Below, piece after piece: positions 25,755 to 34,693 of a stretch of DNA of 64,000 nucleotides. The stretch's first letter is position 1. Every line of letters begins with the position of its first letter. The DNA is from an uncultured Paracoccaceae bacterium (GTDB lineage Bacteria > Pseudomonadota > Alphaproteobacteria > Rhodobacterales > Rhodobacteraceae), in assembly GCA_951812305.1 (NCBI GenBank), contig CATOSB010000008.1, positions 496,001 to 560,000 on the forward strand, read 5' to 3'. The notes under the pieces were generated by a model. The model saw only the letters and a program-made list of their open reading frames with translations. It searched no databases and had not been told where the DNA came from. The position numbers and the translations under genes were made by a program.

Positions 25755-26252
25755 CCCGAGTTATATAAGGGGCCTCTTTTGCAAAGTTAATCGTACTACG
25801 TATATGAGACCCAAACAGCAACGGTTTTATGCCGCTTGTTTGTCCGCTTGGAACTGTCCGCTCAGCGATCGTCTATCGGACGGATGCAACATGAACGGAG
25901 GCACCCCCTCGTCCAAGACATTTGGCGGGATTATCGGACATAACCAAGACCGGCAAGGTGGGGCGGTTTGGGGTGCAATTTCAAGGTCAAACCGCCGTGC
26001 GCCGCCGCCGGGCGCAGGGGATGTGGCCCTGCGCGCACCGCGATCCGCGCGCTTTTTCGATGTGAAACCGCGGGGGCGCGCTGCAGGCGCGGGGCGGGTC
26101 TCTCCGCAACGTCGTAAATCCCTCCGGAGGCGCGGTTTTCTGGAGCATGGTGCGTCCGAGTGAAGTGACCCGCCCGAATGCTTTTGCTTGCGCAGGTGCT
26201 GCCCCGGTCGCGCGGGCGGACAGGGGTGCCGGTCTGGCGTAACAGGCTGTCG
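25755..26252. other. Convergent intergenic region, no gene seen
   Basis: About 500 bp lie between the stop of the small ParA partner and the stop of the Rpn gene. The first 60 bp are AT-rich (GTTATATAAGG). The rest is GC-rich with no ribosome site and no credible coding frame. No clear iterons or terminator were found. Confidence 0.5.
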
Positions 26253-27215
26253 TCAGTGCGGGCTGTCCTGTGCGAAGACGGCCGCGAGGTCGTGCGCGTC
26301 CAGAACCGCGTCCAGCCAGGCCTCGATCCGCTCCGGGCCGGCATCTGCGATCCGCGCCTCGATGTCCCGGGGTAGGGGGCCGAAACGGCGGTTCAACTGG
26401 CGTCGGAGGGTTTCCGCCTTGCCCTCGGCCTTGCCTTTGGCCAATCCGCGCGCCTCGCCCTCGGCTTTGCCCTGTTCGAGCAGTGTTTCAGCGATGGTTC
26501 CCACAAGTGCCTCCATTTCGCTATGTCCCCCGGTCCTGAGCGTGGCCCGCAGGTCGTCCATATCTACATTATAGACCCGCAGCACGTATTCAAGAACCTG
26601 TCGCCGCAGATCGCTCCCCGCGGGCAGGCTCCCGGCGATCTCCGCCAGGAAGGCCAGGGCCTCCTGCCGCAACGTGATGAGCCCCGCCCTCAGCGCGGGG
26701 TTGTGCGACAGCGCGTCGATCTCCATGGCCCGCAGGTTGCGCAGGATATACCCCGCTCCGGGCAGAAAAGCGAGATCGGGATCATCGGTGGCGATCATGT
26801 CGCGCAGGCTGTCGGCGACGGTCCAGGCCGCCGCGCCATGATAGACGACCACCGGAATGATCGGGGGCAGGGCTCGGAGCCTGGCCGCACGGGTTCCGGC
26901 ATGGCGCTTCCAGATGCGGATCATATAGGAGGCCAGTTGCAGCGGCAGCGCCGGATCAGGCGCACTTTTGTGCTCCGCCAGAACATAGACGAAGGCGTCG
27001 GTCCCCGCCTTCAGCGCGACCTTCAGGAGGAGATCGCTCTGGCTGCCGGCGAGAGCTTCATCGACGAAGCCGCCTTCGAGGATCTCGGGAGGCGCAGGGG
27101 CGAGTTGTCCCGCAATTCTGTTGGGCAGGTGATTACGCAGGAAGTCCCGTGCGCGCCCGGGATCGGACAGCAGCGCGCGGAACAGGGTGTCGTGCGGATT
27201 GTGCAGGTCGGCCAT
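26253..27215 (-). CDS. Rpn-family nuclease/transposase-like protein (PD-(D/E)XK)
   Basis: A 320-residue protein of the Rpn/YhgA-like family. It has HDTLFRALLSDPGRARDFLR at the start, DLLLKVALKAGTDAFVYVLA, then EHKSAPDPALPLQLASYMIR (the E-x-K nuclease motif) and PPIIPVVVYHG. The C-terminus has low-complexity GKAEGEARGLAKGKAEGKAE repeats, common in the family. Rpn proteins promote RecA-independent recombination and are found on mobile DNA. It is intact and convergent with the parA operon. Confidence 0.88.
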   Translation of the reverse strand: MADLHNPHDTLFRALLSDPGRARDFLRNHLPNRIAGQLAPAPPEILEGGFVDEALAGSQSDLLLKVALKAGTDAFVYVLAEHKSAPDPALPLQLASYMIRIWKRHAGTRAARLRALPPIIPVVVYHGAAAWTVADSLRDMIATDDPDLAFLPGAGYILRNLRAMEIDALSHNPALRAGLITLRQEALAFLAEIAGSLPAGSDLRRQVLEYVLRVYNVDMDDLRATLRTGGHSEMEALVGTIAETLLEQGKAEGEARGLAKGKAEGKAETLRRQLNRRFGPLPRDIEARIADAGPERIEAWLDAVLDAHDLAAVFAQDSPH

Positions 27216-27361
27216 TGGATCCTGATGCGAAGTGATGTCACCTCGTGCTGCTATGGCAGGGCGGTCCGACAGGCAAGCCCGGTTGTGTGTGGTCGGTTGT
27301 TGTGTCTGGCCGCGTTAGCCTGTCCGGGGGTCTGATCCCTTTGTCTCAATTACGAGACGCG

Positions 27362-27697
27362 CTAGTTCAGGTACCCGCTGACGGCATCAGGATGGGTGGT
27401 GAGCAGGCTGTCGAGTTGATCTGCGTCCATTTGCTGGCGGACCTCTTTCCGGGCGTGTTCGAGCTTGCCGGCAGCCGCGGGGTTCAGATCGCGGAGAAGA
27501 TCGTCATAGGCCCGGGCGGCGTCCCGGAGGCATCCATCGGCCTGAAGTCCGTATCGCAGGGCGAGGGCGATCACCTTCTGGAATTCTCTCTGAACCTCCG
27601 GCTCCCGGGGATCCCGTCCGCAGAGGCACAAGCACATCGTTGCCTCGACCGTGAAGTCATCGTCCCCCTCTGCACCGCGGGTCGCCCGGTCATCCAT
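27362..27697 (-). CDS. Hypothetical protein, last gene of the HU/cold-shock operon
   Basis: A 111-residue protein, largely helical and acidic (FQKVIALALRYGLQADGCLR, DAARAYDDLLRDLNPAAAGK). A cysteine-rich stretch (CLCLCG) sits near residue 22. No known domain was recognised. Its start overlaps the end of the cold-shock-like gene by 8 bp, so it belongs to the same transcript. A role linked to RNA or nucleoid functions of the two genes before it is only contextual. Confidence 0.65.
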   Translation of the reverse strand: MDDRATRGAEGDDDFTVEATMCLCLCGRDPREPEVQREFQKVIALALRYGLQADGCLRDAARAYDDLLRDLNPAAAGKLEHARKEVRQQMDADQLDSLLTTHPDAVSGYLN

Positions 27698-28022
27698 GGC
27701 CCTGGCTCCCGGTATCCCGGGCGGCCTCGCCTTCAGGACGGACGTTGAAGGCGGTCAGTGTTCCCGGTTTTCTCTTGCTCGGGGCGAGTCCGAAGCGCAC
27801 CCGCTGGCCGACCTCCGGCGGGACTTCCGGGTTGGCAAGGTTTGAGATGTGAAAAAACACATCCGCCTCGCCATGCCGGGCGATGAAGCCGAAGCCCTTG
27901 TCGGCCTGGTAATTCTTGACGGTTCCGGTGACCTCTATCGTGTCGGCCCCGCCTGGCTCCGGTGCCGGCGTTTCTGCCCCGGTTTCCTGCGAACTTGTCT
28001 CCATGCCCTGTTCGCTCATCAT
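27690..28022 (-). CDS. Cold-shock-domain protein
   Basis: A 110-residue protein with a disordered N-terminal 35 residues (ETGAETPAPEPGG). A cold-shock OB fold follows: GTVKNYQADKGFGFIARHGE (RNP1-like KGFGFI) and DVFFHISNLANP (RNP2-like VFFHIS). It should bind single-stranded RNA or DNA. Its start overlaps the HU-like stop by 4 bp (ATGA). A plasmid copy next to HU-like and ProQ-like genes suggests a nucleic-acid chaperone set carried by the replicon. Confidence 0.88.
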   Translation of the reverse strand: MMSEQGMETSSQETGAETPAPEPGGADTIEVTGTVKNYQADKGFGFIARHGEADVFFHISNLANPEVPPEVGQRVRFGLAPSKRKPGTLTAFNVRPEGEAARDTGSQGHG

Positions 28023-28318
28023 GCATTCCCCTTTACGGCGGCCTTGAGGGGGCCTGTGGCGGAGACCCGGACCTGCCGTGTGGGCGCGGCGGTCTGCATT
28101 TCTCCGGTGGCCGGGTTGTGGACCTGCCGCTCGGGCACATCGACCACCGAGAAGGTGGCAAGGCCGGGCAGGCGGACCGGATGGCCGTCGGCCAGCAGCT
28201 TCTGCACCGCCGACTGGACGCCGTCCGAGAGACGTTTGGCTTCGGCGCGCGAACAGTCCAGCTCTTCGGCGATGGCGGCGAACAGCGTTGCGGCGGGAAC
28301 GGGTGAGGGTTTGGGCAT
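28019..28318 (-). CDS. HU/IHF-like DNA-binding protein
   Basis: A 99-residue HU-family protein. The N-terminal helices (AAIAEELDCSRAEAKRLSDG) are followed by the beta-arm region with LPGLATFSVVDVPERQ and RQVHNPATGEMQTAAPTRQV, the conserved NPxTGE motif. A GGAG ribosome site lies 8 bp before the start. It is the first gene of a three-gene minus-strand operon. It likely shapes plasmid DNA or assists the relaxosome. About 290 bp of GC-rich sequence without a gene lie upstream to 28610. Confidence 0.85.
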   Translation of the reverse strand: MPKPSPVPAATLFAAIAEELDCSRAEAKRLSDGVQSAVQKLLADGHPVRLPGLATFSVVDVPERQVHNPATGEMQTAAPTRQVRVSATGPLKAAVKGNA

Positions 28319-28610
28319 AAGGACATCTCCGGTCTGATAATGTGGCTGCCCGTGGCTTTCCGGGAAAACGCGCGTCAGGTCAAGGCGGGGCGCTTGCTTT
28401 CGCCCGGGATGGCGTTCGCGGGGCGGGTTCTCCGAGCCGCTCGCTCGCGTATCGGTCCCCCGGCCGTGTGGCGGGGCTTCGCCGCCTGTCGGGACGTGAG
28501 CAGCGCGTTGCGGATTTCACGGTTTGTTCAGGTGCGCGCCCGGTGATGCGGGACCCGGGGGTCCCGCAAGCGGAGCCCCGCTCCCGCGTCGCGCTCTTTG
28601 GGTTCCGCCC

Positions 28611-29246
28611 TTACGGGGCGGGTTGGTACGGTCCCGAAAGCGTTGGCTGCCGCGGGGTGGTTTCGGGGGGATTGTCCGCCTCTCTTGCCGCGCGTGCGGC
28701 CCGGGCCTCCCGGCGCCGTTTGAGGATTGTCCGGATACAGCTTTCGGATCCGCGCCTGTGCTCGTCGGCGATCGGCGCGTCGGTACGGATGTCGATGGTG
28801 AACCGGTTGGCACAGGATGTCATGGCGTTGTGATATTGCAGCGAGCGGCAATAGAGGCGCAGGGCCTTGTCGACCGCCTTGCAACGCGGGTCTTCCAGAT
28901 CCTCGGGCAGGTCGTAGCGGTCAAGGATCACCTCGCTGCTGCCGATGGCGAGCGGCACCGCGACCGGCAGCTTCAGGAACGGGGGCAGTTCCCTGTCGGG
29001 GCCAATGCCCTTCTGAAACAGGGCGCGTATGCGGCCGATCAATTCCGGATGGAATGTGCGCAGCTCCATGGGGGTCCTGGGCGGCCTCTTCGTCCGGGCC
29101 TTTCCGCCGGCCGCAGGTTTCTTCTTCGCGCGGTCTGCGCCGGAGCTTTTTCCGGGCTTTGGCACGCTGGTCGCCGCCGGTCGGCCCCCGGCGGCGGGCC
29201 CGTCTTTTGTCCCTGCGGCGGTATCGGGGGTCGAACTGTCTTCCAT
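28611..29246 (-). CDS. ProQ/FinO-family RNA chaperone
   Basis: A 211-residue protein. The basic disordered N-terminus (ADRAKKKPAAGGKARTKRPP) precedes a ProQ/FinO domain: IRALFQKGIGPDRELPPF, PVAVPLAIGSSEVI, KAVDKALRLYCRSLQYHNAM and FTIDIRTDAPIADEHRRG. A basic tail (ILKRRREARAARAAREAD) follows. FinO controls plasmid transfer through antisense RNA, and ProQ-type plasmid proteins bind sRNAs. This one could regulate conjugation or copy number, but no antisense RNA was identified. Confidence 0.8.
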   Translation of the reverse strand: MEDSSTPDTAAGTKDGPAAGGRPAATSVPKPGKSSGADRAKKKPAAGGKARTKRPPRTPMELRTFHPELIGRIRALFQKGIGPDRELPPFLKLPVAVPLAIGSSEVILDRYDLPEDLEDPRCKAVDKALRLYCRSLQYHNAMTSCANRFTIDIRTDAPIADEHRRGSESCIRTILKRRREARAARAAREADNPPETTPRQPTLSGPYQPAP

Positions 29247-29444
29247 GAGGTCAATTTAGCGATGGCCGGGGCGGATCGCTACCCCCCCGTGCCAATCCAC
29301 GGGCTGGCCCGGTGCCCGGGAAGCGCGGGTCATCGGCGTTCATCCCCGCGCCCGTCTCTCCCGGGGGTCCGGCGATCGGGACGGGGAGGAGGAAGTTGTC
29401 TTTTTGGTCAGGTGTCATTGACCTGAACAGAAGGAGGACTGGCT

Positions 29445-29873
29445 ATGACCTGTGACAAGGATCCGGGGAACAAGGGGACCGGGACGAAGCCCGGCATCGA
29501 CTGGACGGCGGTTGAAGCTCGCATGAAGAAAGCGCGCGCGGAGGCGGCGGAGCGGCGGAAGGAGACCCGCGCCGAATTGCTGGCGGAACTGCGCGGTCGC
29601 GGCGTGGAAGAGGTCGAGGCGCAGTATGACGGCTATGGCGACAGCGGCAACGTGAACAGTGTCGTGGCCAGCCCGAGGCGTGTGGACATCGGGGATATCG
29701 AAACCCGCCTGATGGATTTCGTGTGGGATGTGGCCTATGGGCTGCACCCGGGCTTTGAGATCAATGAGGGGGCCGAGGGAACCTTCACCTGGGATATTGC
29801 GACCGACCGTATCGACGTGGAACACGCCGGTTTCCGCACCGAACGCGATGATTATCTCCACGAGGATATATGA
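29445..29873 (+). CDS. DUF6878 family protein
   Basis: A 142-residue protein matching DUF6878 by GIDWTAVEARMKKARAEAAE, the central VEEVEAQYDGYGDSGNV, and C-terminal FEINEGAEGTFTWDIATDRI. The family is common on alphaproteobacterial plasmids and its function is unknown. The AGAAGGAGG ribosome site is at 29429-29437. It is coupled to the next gene, whose upstream ATG overlaps this stop. The 198-bp gap to the ProQ gene is a divergent promoter region. Confidence 0.85.
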   Translation: MTCDKDPGNKGTGTKPGIDWTAVEARMKKARAEAAERRKETRAELLAELRGRGVEEVEAQYDGYGDSGNVNSVVASPRRVDIGDIETRLMDFVWDVAYGLHPGFEINEGAEGTFTWDIATDRIDVEHAGFRTERDDYLHEDI

Positions 29874-29875
29874 TC

Positions 29876-30331
29876 ATGGCCCATCCCAATCATCACGCGG
29901 AAAGCTCGGCCCGCAAGTTCGGCGGGGTGGCGGATGACTATATCGCCATCCACCAATGGTTTGATGCTGGCAAGGCCCATGAAGCCCTGCCGGTGCATCG
30001 GGCACTTCGCCATCACAGCTGTGGGGTCTTCGACTGCGAGGCGGTGTTTGGCCGGGAGATCGTGAACGCGGCCGGTCGCCGGGTTCCTGTGCGGTTCATC
30101 GCCGAGCAGCATGTGCGGGAGGACTGTCGCCGGATCCCGTCCGTATCGGACTGGCTGCGGCGGATCCCGATTGTGCCGTGGATGGTCAACGGGGTGATCC
30201 TGCCGGACACCGAGCCGGTGAGTGCTGATCCCCAGGCTGACTGGCGGGCGGCGGTGGCCGCAGGCCAGACGATCCTCGGGTTCAGCGACTGGCTGGCCAT
30301 GCAACAGCAGCGTTTGGGCGATGGGGCGTAA
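29876..30331 (+). CDS. DUF6915 family protein
   Basis: A 151-residue protein starting MAHPNHHAESSARKFGGVAD, the DUF6915 signature. DDYIAIHQWFDAGKAH, HRALRHHSCGVF and FIAEQHVREDCRRIPSVSDW follow. The many histidines suggest a metal-binding fold, but no role is established. The ATG at 29870 is also possible; 29876 was chosen because it matches the usual family start. A hairpin terminator follows at 30359. Confidence 0.82.
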   Translation: MAHPNHHAESSARKFGGVADDYIAIHQWFDAGKAHEALPVHRALRHHSCGVFDCEAVFGREIVNAAGRRVPVRFIAEQHVREDCRRIPSVSDWLRRIPIVPWMVNGVILPDTEPVSADPQADWRAAVAAGQTILGFSDWLAMQQQRLGDGA

Positions 30332-30358
30332 TCACTTCTCGTGACACGCACCCTTGAG

Positions 30359-30386
30359 CGGGCCGCCCTTCCGGGCCGCCCGTTTT
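30359..30386 (+). terminator. Rho-independent terminator after DUF6915
   Basis: Stem CGGGC..CCC with loop TTCC and the complementary GGG..GCCCG strand, followed by TTTT. There is a two-base mismatch inside the stem. It ends the DUF6878-DUF6915 operon. Confidence 0.6.
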
Positions 30387-30646
30387 CCGGAGAGGCCGTT
30401 CCACCGGGGTGTTGTAGGGCGATGAACAGGAGGACAGGACAGGGCGCGATCGCCGCCGCACTGGCTGGCGATACGGCAGGGCTGGAGATCAGCCCGGCCT
30501 GGTGCCGGGGGCGGCCTCCGCCGACCGCCGCCGCGCTCCGCACCCGTCGTTCCGCCCCGAGGCAGGCGGGGCGCACGGGAGGAGCAAAGTCGGCTTTGGG
30601 TCCGGGCGATCCCGATGGGGGATCGGAGATGGAAAGGATTGAACCC

Positions 30647-30994
30647 ATGGACCTGTTGACAACCGAACAGCGCAACACACTTCTGGCAAACGGCCGCAGG
30701 ATGGCGGAGGAGAGCACCTCCGCCCCTGTCTGGCCGGTTGCGAAGTTGTTCACGCCGGATGCGTCGGCGACCTGGCTTCTGGCCTGGCTGGACCCGGAGG
30801 ACGGGGATGTGGCCTGGGGCTGCTGCGATCCGGGGCTGGGATGTCCCGAGATCGGGCCGGTGCGGCTTTCGGAGATCGCGGCGGTGCGCGGCGCGCTCGG
30901 CCTGCCGGTGGAGCGGGACCTGTATTTCGAGGCGGAGATGTCGCTGAGCGCTTACGCCCGTCTGGCGCGCGACCGGGGCGCGCTTGTGGCATGA
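30647..30994 (+). CDS. DUF2958 family protein
   Basis: A 115-residue DUF2958 protein: MDLLTTEQRNTLLANGRRMA, WPVAKLFTPDASATWLLAWL, CDPGLGCPEIGPVRLSEIAA and ALGLPVERDLYFEAEMSLSA. It is common near ArdC, ParB and relaxase genes on plasmids; its function is unknown. GGAAAGG at 30631-30637 gives the ribosome site for the ATG at 30647. The 260 bp upstream contain no other credible gene. It overlaps the next gene by 4 bp. Confidence 0.85.
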   Translation: MDLLTTEQRNTLLANGRRMAEESTSAPVWPVAKLFTPDASATWLLAWLDPEDGDVAWGCCDPGLGCPEIGPVRLSEIAAVRGALGLPVERDLYFEAEMSLSAYARLARDRGALVA

Positions 30995-31254
30995 GCGCGC
31001 GGGAGGTGATCACCCTTCTCGCCCCGGCCTTCTGGGCCCCGGCGCTGATTAACGGGTCTGCCAGCGGCCTTGATCCTGCGGAACGCGGCCATCTGGCGGC
31101 CTGCCTTACCGCGGCGGGTCTGACGGTGGGAGAGGCGGTCGATTGCGGACCTGCGGGGTTCTGCTGGCACCATGCCGCGTCAGGGATCACCGGCGGGGCG
31201 GAGTGCGCGCTTTACAGTTTTCTCGTGACCCGCGCCGGCCCGCGGTCGCGCTGA
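30991..31254 (+). CDS. Hypothetical small protein coupled to DUF2958
   Basis: An 87-residue protein beginning MSAREVITLLAPAFWAPALI, whose ATG overlaps the DUF2958 stop (ATGA). No family was recognised. It is moderately hydrophobic and has CGPAGFCWHHAASGITGGAE near the C-terminus. The overlap and terminator T2 downstream support it as a real gene of a two-gene operon. Confidence 0.65.
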   Translation: MSAREVITLLAPAFWAPALINGSASGLDPAERGHLAACLTAAGLTVGEAVDCGPAGFCWHHAASGITGGAECALYSFLVTRAGPRSR

Positions 31255-31312
31255 CCCACAGCGGTCTCCGCCGCCCGGTTCGGGCGCTCTTCAAACCGTT
31301 TTGCCCGCCTGC

Positions 31313-31345
31313 GCCGTCTCGCCCGAAAAGGTGAGGCGGCTTTTT
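31313..31345 (+). terminator. Rho-independent terminator before parB-like gene
   Basis: An 11-bp stem (GCCGTCTCGCC with GGTGAGGCGGC, two G-T pairs) and short loop CGAAAA, followed by TTTTT. Confidence 0.65.
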
Positions 31346-31420
31346 GTCATGGGCGATCCAGGTCCGGGGGGAAAGCGTTCCCGCGGGCGGTCGGATCAGA
31401 TGTCATGAAAGGACAAACCT

Positions 31421-33442
31421 ATGACGAAGACACAGACCTATACAGCCCTTGAGGTGGCGCTGGCGCGGCTCGCGGTTCACCCCGCCAATGTGCGCGCGAA
31501 GAATGCGGCGGCCTACAGCGAGACCAGCGTTCAGGCGCTGGCGGCCAATATCCGGGAGGTGGGGCTGTTGCAGCCCTTGCTGGTGCAGGAGACCGGCAAG
31601 ACGCAGTACGGCGTGCTTGCGGGAGGCCGCCGGCTGGCGGCGCTCAATCTGCTGTCCGCCGACAAGAGCGCGACGGGCTTCGGGCCGCGCATGAAGGTGG
31701 CCTGCCAGCTGGTGCCGGGGGATGCGCCGGCGACGGCGGCGCTGTCGTTCTCGGAGAACGAGATGCAGGCCCCGATGGATGCGATCGACCGGTATGAGGC
31801 GTTTGCCGCGCTTCGTGACAATGACGCTCTGGACGTGGCGGATATCGCGCGTCTCTTCGGACTCACCGAGCGCTCGGTGCGCGAGAGCCTGCGGATCGGG
31901 CTGGTGCATGAGGACATCCGCGCCGCCCACCGGGGCGGGGATATCTCGCTTGAGACGCTGAAAGCCTTTGCCGGCCACCCGGACCGGGAGGTTCAGGCGG
32001 AGGTGTTCACGGCGCTTTCCACGGATGGCCAGCGTGTTGAGGCGTGGATGGCAAAGCGCGCGCTCGGTGATCGCGGCGTGCGGCAGGGCGATGCGCTCGG
32101 GGCCTTTGTGCTGGAGGACTACCGCAAGGCCGGGGGCGGGATCGCGCCCGACCTGATCGAGGAGGACAGCGTGCTCGGCGATCCCGGTCTTGTGCAGAGC
32201 CTGCTGGCCCGGAAGCTGGACGATCTGGCCGAAGAGGAGCGGTCGCGGCCCGGCATGGGCTGGGCCGAACACCGGATCGATCCTGACCGGGAGGCGCTCT
32301 CGGCCTATGGGCGGATCTATCCCGTGCCGGTCGACCTTGATGCGGCCACGCAGGAGCGGGTGGACGCGCTGAGCGCGAAGCTCGACGATCTGGCCGAAGC
32401 CCACGATGCGGCTGAGAGCTGGGCCGAACAGGACCGGTTGGGTGACGCGCACGACGCGGTTCAGGCGGAGATCGAGGCGCTGACCCATGCGTTCGATGCA
32501 CAAAAGGTGGAGACGGCCGGTGTGATTGCTCTCTGGCAGCATGGGGGTCTGCGTCTCATGGCGGGCATGGTGCGTCCCGAGGAGCGGACGGACACGGGCC
32601 CGGCGCCGGGCGGAACCGGTGCCGTGGAGAATACGGCTGAGGCGGGTCCGAAGATCTCCGCGAAGCTGGCTTCGGATATGGCGGTCGAGCGGACGCGGGC
32701 GGTGGGTCTGGCGCTGGCGCGGGATCCGGCGCGCGCGCGGGTCTATGGCGACTGGCTGCTTCCGGGCAATGTGGCGCAGGGGCTTGTGCGCCGGGCGGAA
32801 CAGTCGAGCCTGCGGTTTCAGGCGGCGACCCATGCGCCGGGCCTTATCCATGAGTGCGCCAGCGCGGAGGATCCGGGCGCGGCCATTGAGGCCGGACACG
32901 GCGTGGTGGAGCGGCATATTGCCGAACACGAGGCTGGACTGCCGACAGGCTGGGTCGATGGCGAGGATGATCCGCAAGAGACCGCGTTCGCCCGTTTCGC
33001 TTCGCTCGATCCGGCGGAGCGGGACCGGCTGGTGGCATGGGCGGTGTCGCGCAGTCTGGAGCCTGTGGCGGGCGATGCGGTGCGTCCCTCGGCCCGTACG
33101 GCGGTGGAGGCGGCGGTGCTGCCGGACATCCGGACGCTCTGGACCCCGGATGCGCGGCTCTTCGGGCGTCTGACGAAGCCTGACCTCCTGCGCATCCTGC
33201 GCGACGATCTGGGGCTTGGCCAGAAGGCGGATACGCTGGCCAAGGCGAAGAAGTCGGAGATCGTGGAGAAGCTGGCCGCGCTCTTTGCCGCACCGGACGC
33301 GACGCTGAGCGACGAGCAGCGGGCGGCCATCGCCCGCTGGTGCCCGCCGGGCATGGCGACGGAAGTGCCGGAGCGCGGTCAGGAAGAGGTCGGGGAGGGT
33401 GATTGCGCGGAGACGGCCATTGAGGCCTCCCTGGCGGCCTGA
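31421..33442 (+). CDS. Long ParB/RepB/Spo0J-family protein
   Basis: A 673-residue ParB-like protein. The N-terminal ParB nuclease/CTPase-like fold has LAVHPANVRAKNAAAYSETS, NIREVGLLQPLLVQ and GVLAGGRRLAALNLL. An HTH follows (DVADIARLFGLTERSVRESL). A long acidic C-terminal part carries the helix YRKAGGGIAPDLIEEDSVLG and ends with a region like PARP-1-type C-terminal domains of plasmid ParB proteins (LTKPDLLRILRDDLGLGQ). Plasmid ParB of this length may act in gene regulation or nicking rather than segregation. It is far from parA (about 6 kb). The ribosome site is GAAAGG. Confidence 0.85.
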   Translation: MTKTQTYTALEVALARLAVHPANVRAKNAAAYSETSVQALAANIREVGLLQPLLVQETGKTQYGVLAGGRRLAALNLLSADKSATGFGPRMKVACQLVPGDAPATAALSFSENEMQAPMDAIDRYEAFAALRDNDALDVADIARLFGLTERSVRESLRIGLVHEDIRAAHRGGDISLETLKAFAGHPDREVQAEVFTALSTDGQRVEAWMAKRALGDRGVRQGDALGAFVLEDYRKAGGGIAPDLIEEDSVLGDPGLVQSLLARKLDDLAEEERSRPGMGWAEHRIDPDREALSAYGRIYPVPVDLDAATQERVDALSAKLDDLAEAHDAAESWAEQDRLGDAHDAVQAEIEALTHAFDAQKVETAGVIALWQHGGLRLMAGMVRPEERTDTGPAPGGTGAVENTAEAGPKISAKLASDMAVERTRAVGLALARDPARARVYGDWLLPGNVAQGLVRRAEQSSLRFQAATHAPGLIHECASAEDPGAAIEAGHGVVERHIAEHEAGLPTGWVDGEDDPQETAFARFASLDPAERDRLVAWAVSRSLEPVAGDAVRPSARTAVEAAVLPDIRTLWTPDARLFGRLTKPDLLRILRDDLGLGQKADTLAKAKKSEIVEKLAALFAAPDATLSDEQRAAIARWCPPGMATEVPERGQEEVGEGDCAETAIEASLAA

Positions 33443-33457
33443 GCGCATCGCTCCCTG

Positions 33458-33487
33458 CGCCGTCCCCGGATCCGGGGACGGCGTTTT
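33458..33487 (+). terminator. Rho-independent terminator after parB-like gene
   Basis: A perfect 13-bp stem, CGCCGTCCCCGGA followed by its exact complement, then TTTT. It closes the ParB-like transcript. Confidence 0.8.
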
Positions 33488-33564
33488 CCACGGGCCGCGA
33501 GCCATTGGAGGGGAAGGGGGTCTTTGGAAGGGGTGACTCCGGCCAGACTGAAAGGACAGACCCA

Positions 33565-34470
33565 ATGGCGAAGACAAAACCCGACATTTACGGCCCCGAT
33601 ATTTACACCCGGGTGACAGATGCGATCCCTGCGCATCTCGAGGCGGGGGTGGTGCCCTGGCGCCAACCCTGGGACGGCGGTGTCCCGGCCCGGCTGCCCG
33701 TGCGGGTCACGGGCGAGTGCTATCGTGGCATCAACGTGGTGCTGTTGTGGCAGGCCGCGGTGGCGCGGGGCTATGTCTCGCCGAACTGGATGACCTACAG
33801 ACAGGCGATCAGGCTGGGCGGGCAGGTGCGCCGGGGCGAGACCAGCGTGCAGGTGGTTAAATACGGGACGGTGAGACGGGCGGCTCCCGAGGGAGAGGAC
33901 GGGGCGGAGGATGGATCCACCTTTGGCTATCTGCGGTCTTACGCTGTCTTCAACGTGGCACAGATCGACGGTCTGGATGCGGCGTGGTCTGCCGCTCCGC
34001 CGCCGCTGCGCGATTACGGGACAGAGGCGGATGCGGGGTTTCCGGAGTGGTTCGGCCGCACCGGGCTGAAGCTGCGGACGCGCGATGCGGTGCGGGCCTG
34101 TTACGATATAGCCGCGGACTGCATCGAGATGCCGCCGGTGTGGCGGTTCGAGAGCCGGGAGGCCCACGCGGGAACGCTTCTTCATGAGACGTGCCATGCC
34201 ACAGGGGCGAAATCGCGGCTGGCCCGGCCGTTCGGGACGGGCTTTGGCGATGCGGATTATGCGCGCGAGGAGTTGGTGGCCGAGCTCGGATCCGCGCTGG
34301 CCGGCGCGCAGCTGGGCATCGCGCCGCAGTTCGAGGCCAATGCCGCTTATGTTCAGCACTGGATCGACATTCTGAAGGGCGATACCCGGGCCATCGTGCG
34401 GGCGGCCTCTGCGGCGCAGAAGGCGGCCGACTGGCTGATCGGGAAGGCGGGGCTCATGGACGCGGCCTGA
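33565..34470 (+). CDS. ArdC-like antirestriction protein (ssDNA-binding N-domain plus zincin)
   Basis: A 301-residue protein. The N-terminal DUF1738 ssDNA-binding domain has YTRVTDAIPAHLEAGVVPW, GECYRGINVVLLWQ, WMTYRQAIRLGGQVRRGE and VQVVKYG. The C-terminal zinc-metalloprotease-like domain has AGTLLHETCHATG (HExxH) and YAREELVAELGSAL (third ligand Glu). ArdC/TraC-type proteins enter recipients with transferred DNA and block restriction. Start 33565 follows an AAAGGACAG ribosome site. It is intact and ends at a strong hairpin terminator. Confidence 0.9.
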   Translation: MAKTKPDIYGPDIYTRVTDAIPAHLEAGVVPWRQPWDGGVPARLPVRVTGECYRGINVVLLWQAAVARGYVSPNWMTYRQAIRLGGQVRRGETSVQVVKYGTVRRAAPEGEDGAEDGSTFGYLRSYAVFNVAQIDGLDAAWSAAPPPLRDYGTEADAGFPEWFGRTGLKLRTRDAVRACYDIAADCIEMPPVWRFESREAHAGTLLHETCHATGAKSRLARPFGTGFGDADYAREELVAELGSALAGAQLGIAPQFEANAAYVQHWIDILKGDTRAIVRAASAAQKAADWLIGKAGLMDAA

Positions 34471-34482
34471 AACAGCCCGTCG

Positions 34483-34511
34483 CGCCGCCCCTGTTCCGGG
34501 GGCGGCGTTTT
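34483..34511 (+). terminator. Rho-independent terminator after ardC-like gene
   Basis: Stem CGCCGCCCC with GGGGCGGCG around a 7-base loop, followed by TTTT. Confidence 0.75.
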
Positions 34512-34693
34512 GCGTGGCCCGGAGGAAAGGCGCGCCGTCCCGCGCGTTCTTGCCGGTCGCGCCGCGCCCGCGCTATGCTTCCGGGGCAATCGTGACAGGG
34601 AGGGGATGTCCCCTGGCGTTTCTCAGGCGCAGATCTCCGAACGAGCGGGCGCGGACGAAGGCCCCGCTGTCGCCTGTCGCTCGGGCGAGTGAT

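Noticed and set aside
25726..26163. 145-codon plus-strand frame after the ParA partner
   Set aside because: The composition is arginine/glycine/proline-rich low complexity, with no ribosome site and no recognisable fold.
26253..27215. Rpn gene as an insertion sequence
   Set aside because: No inverted repeats or target duplication flank it. Rpn proteins are stand-alone nucleases despite the older transposase name.
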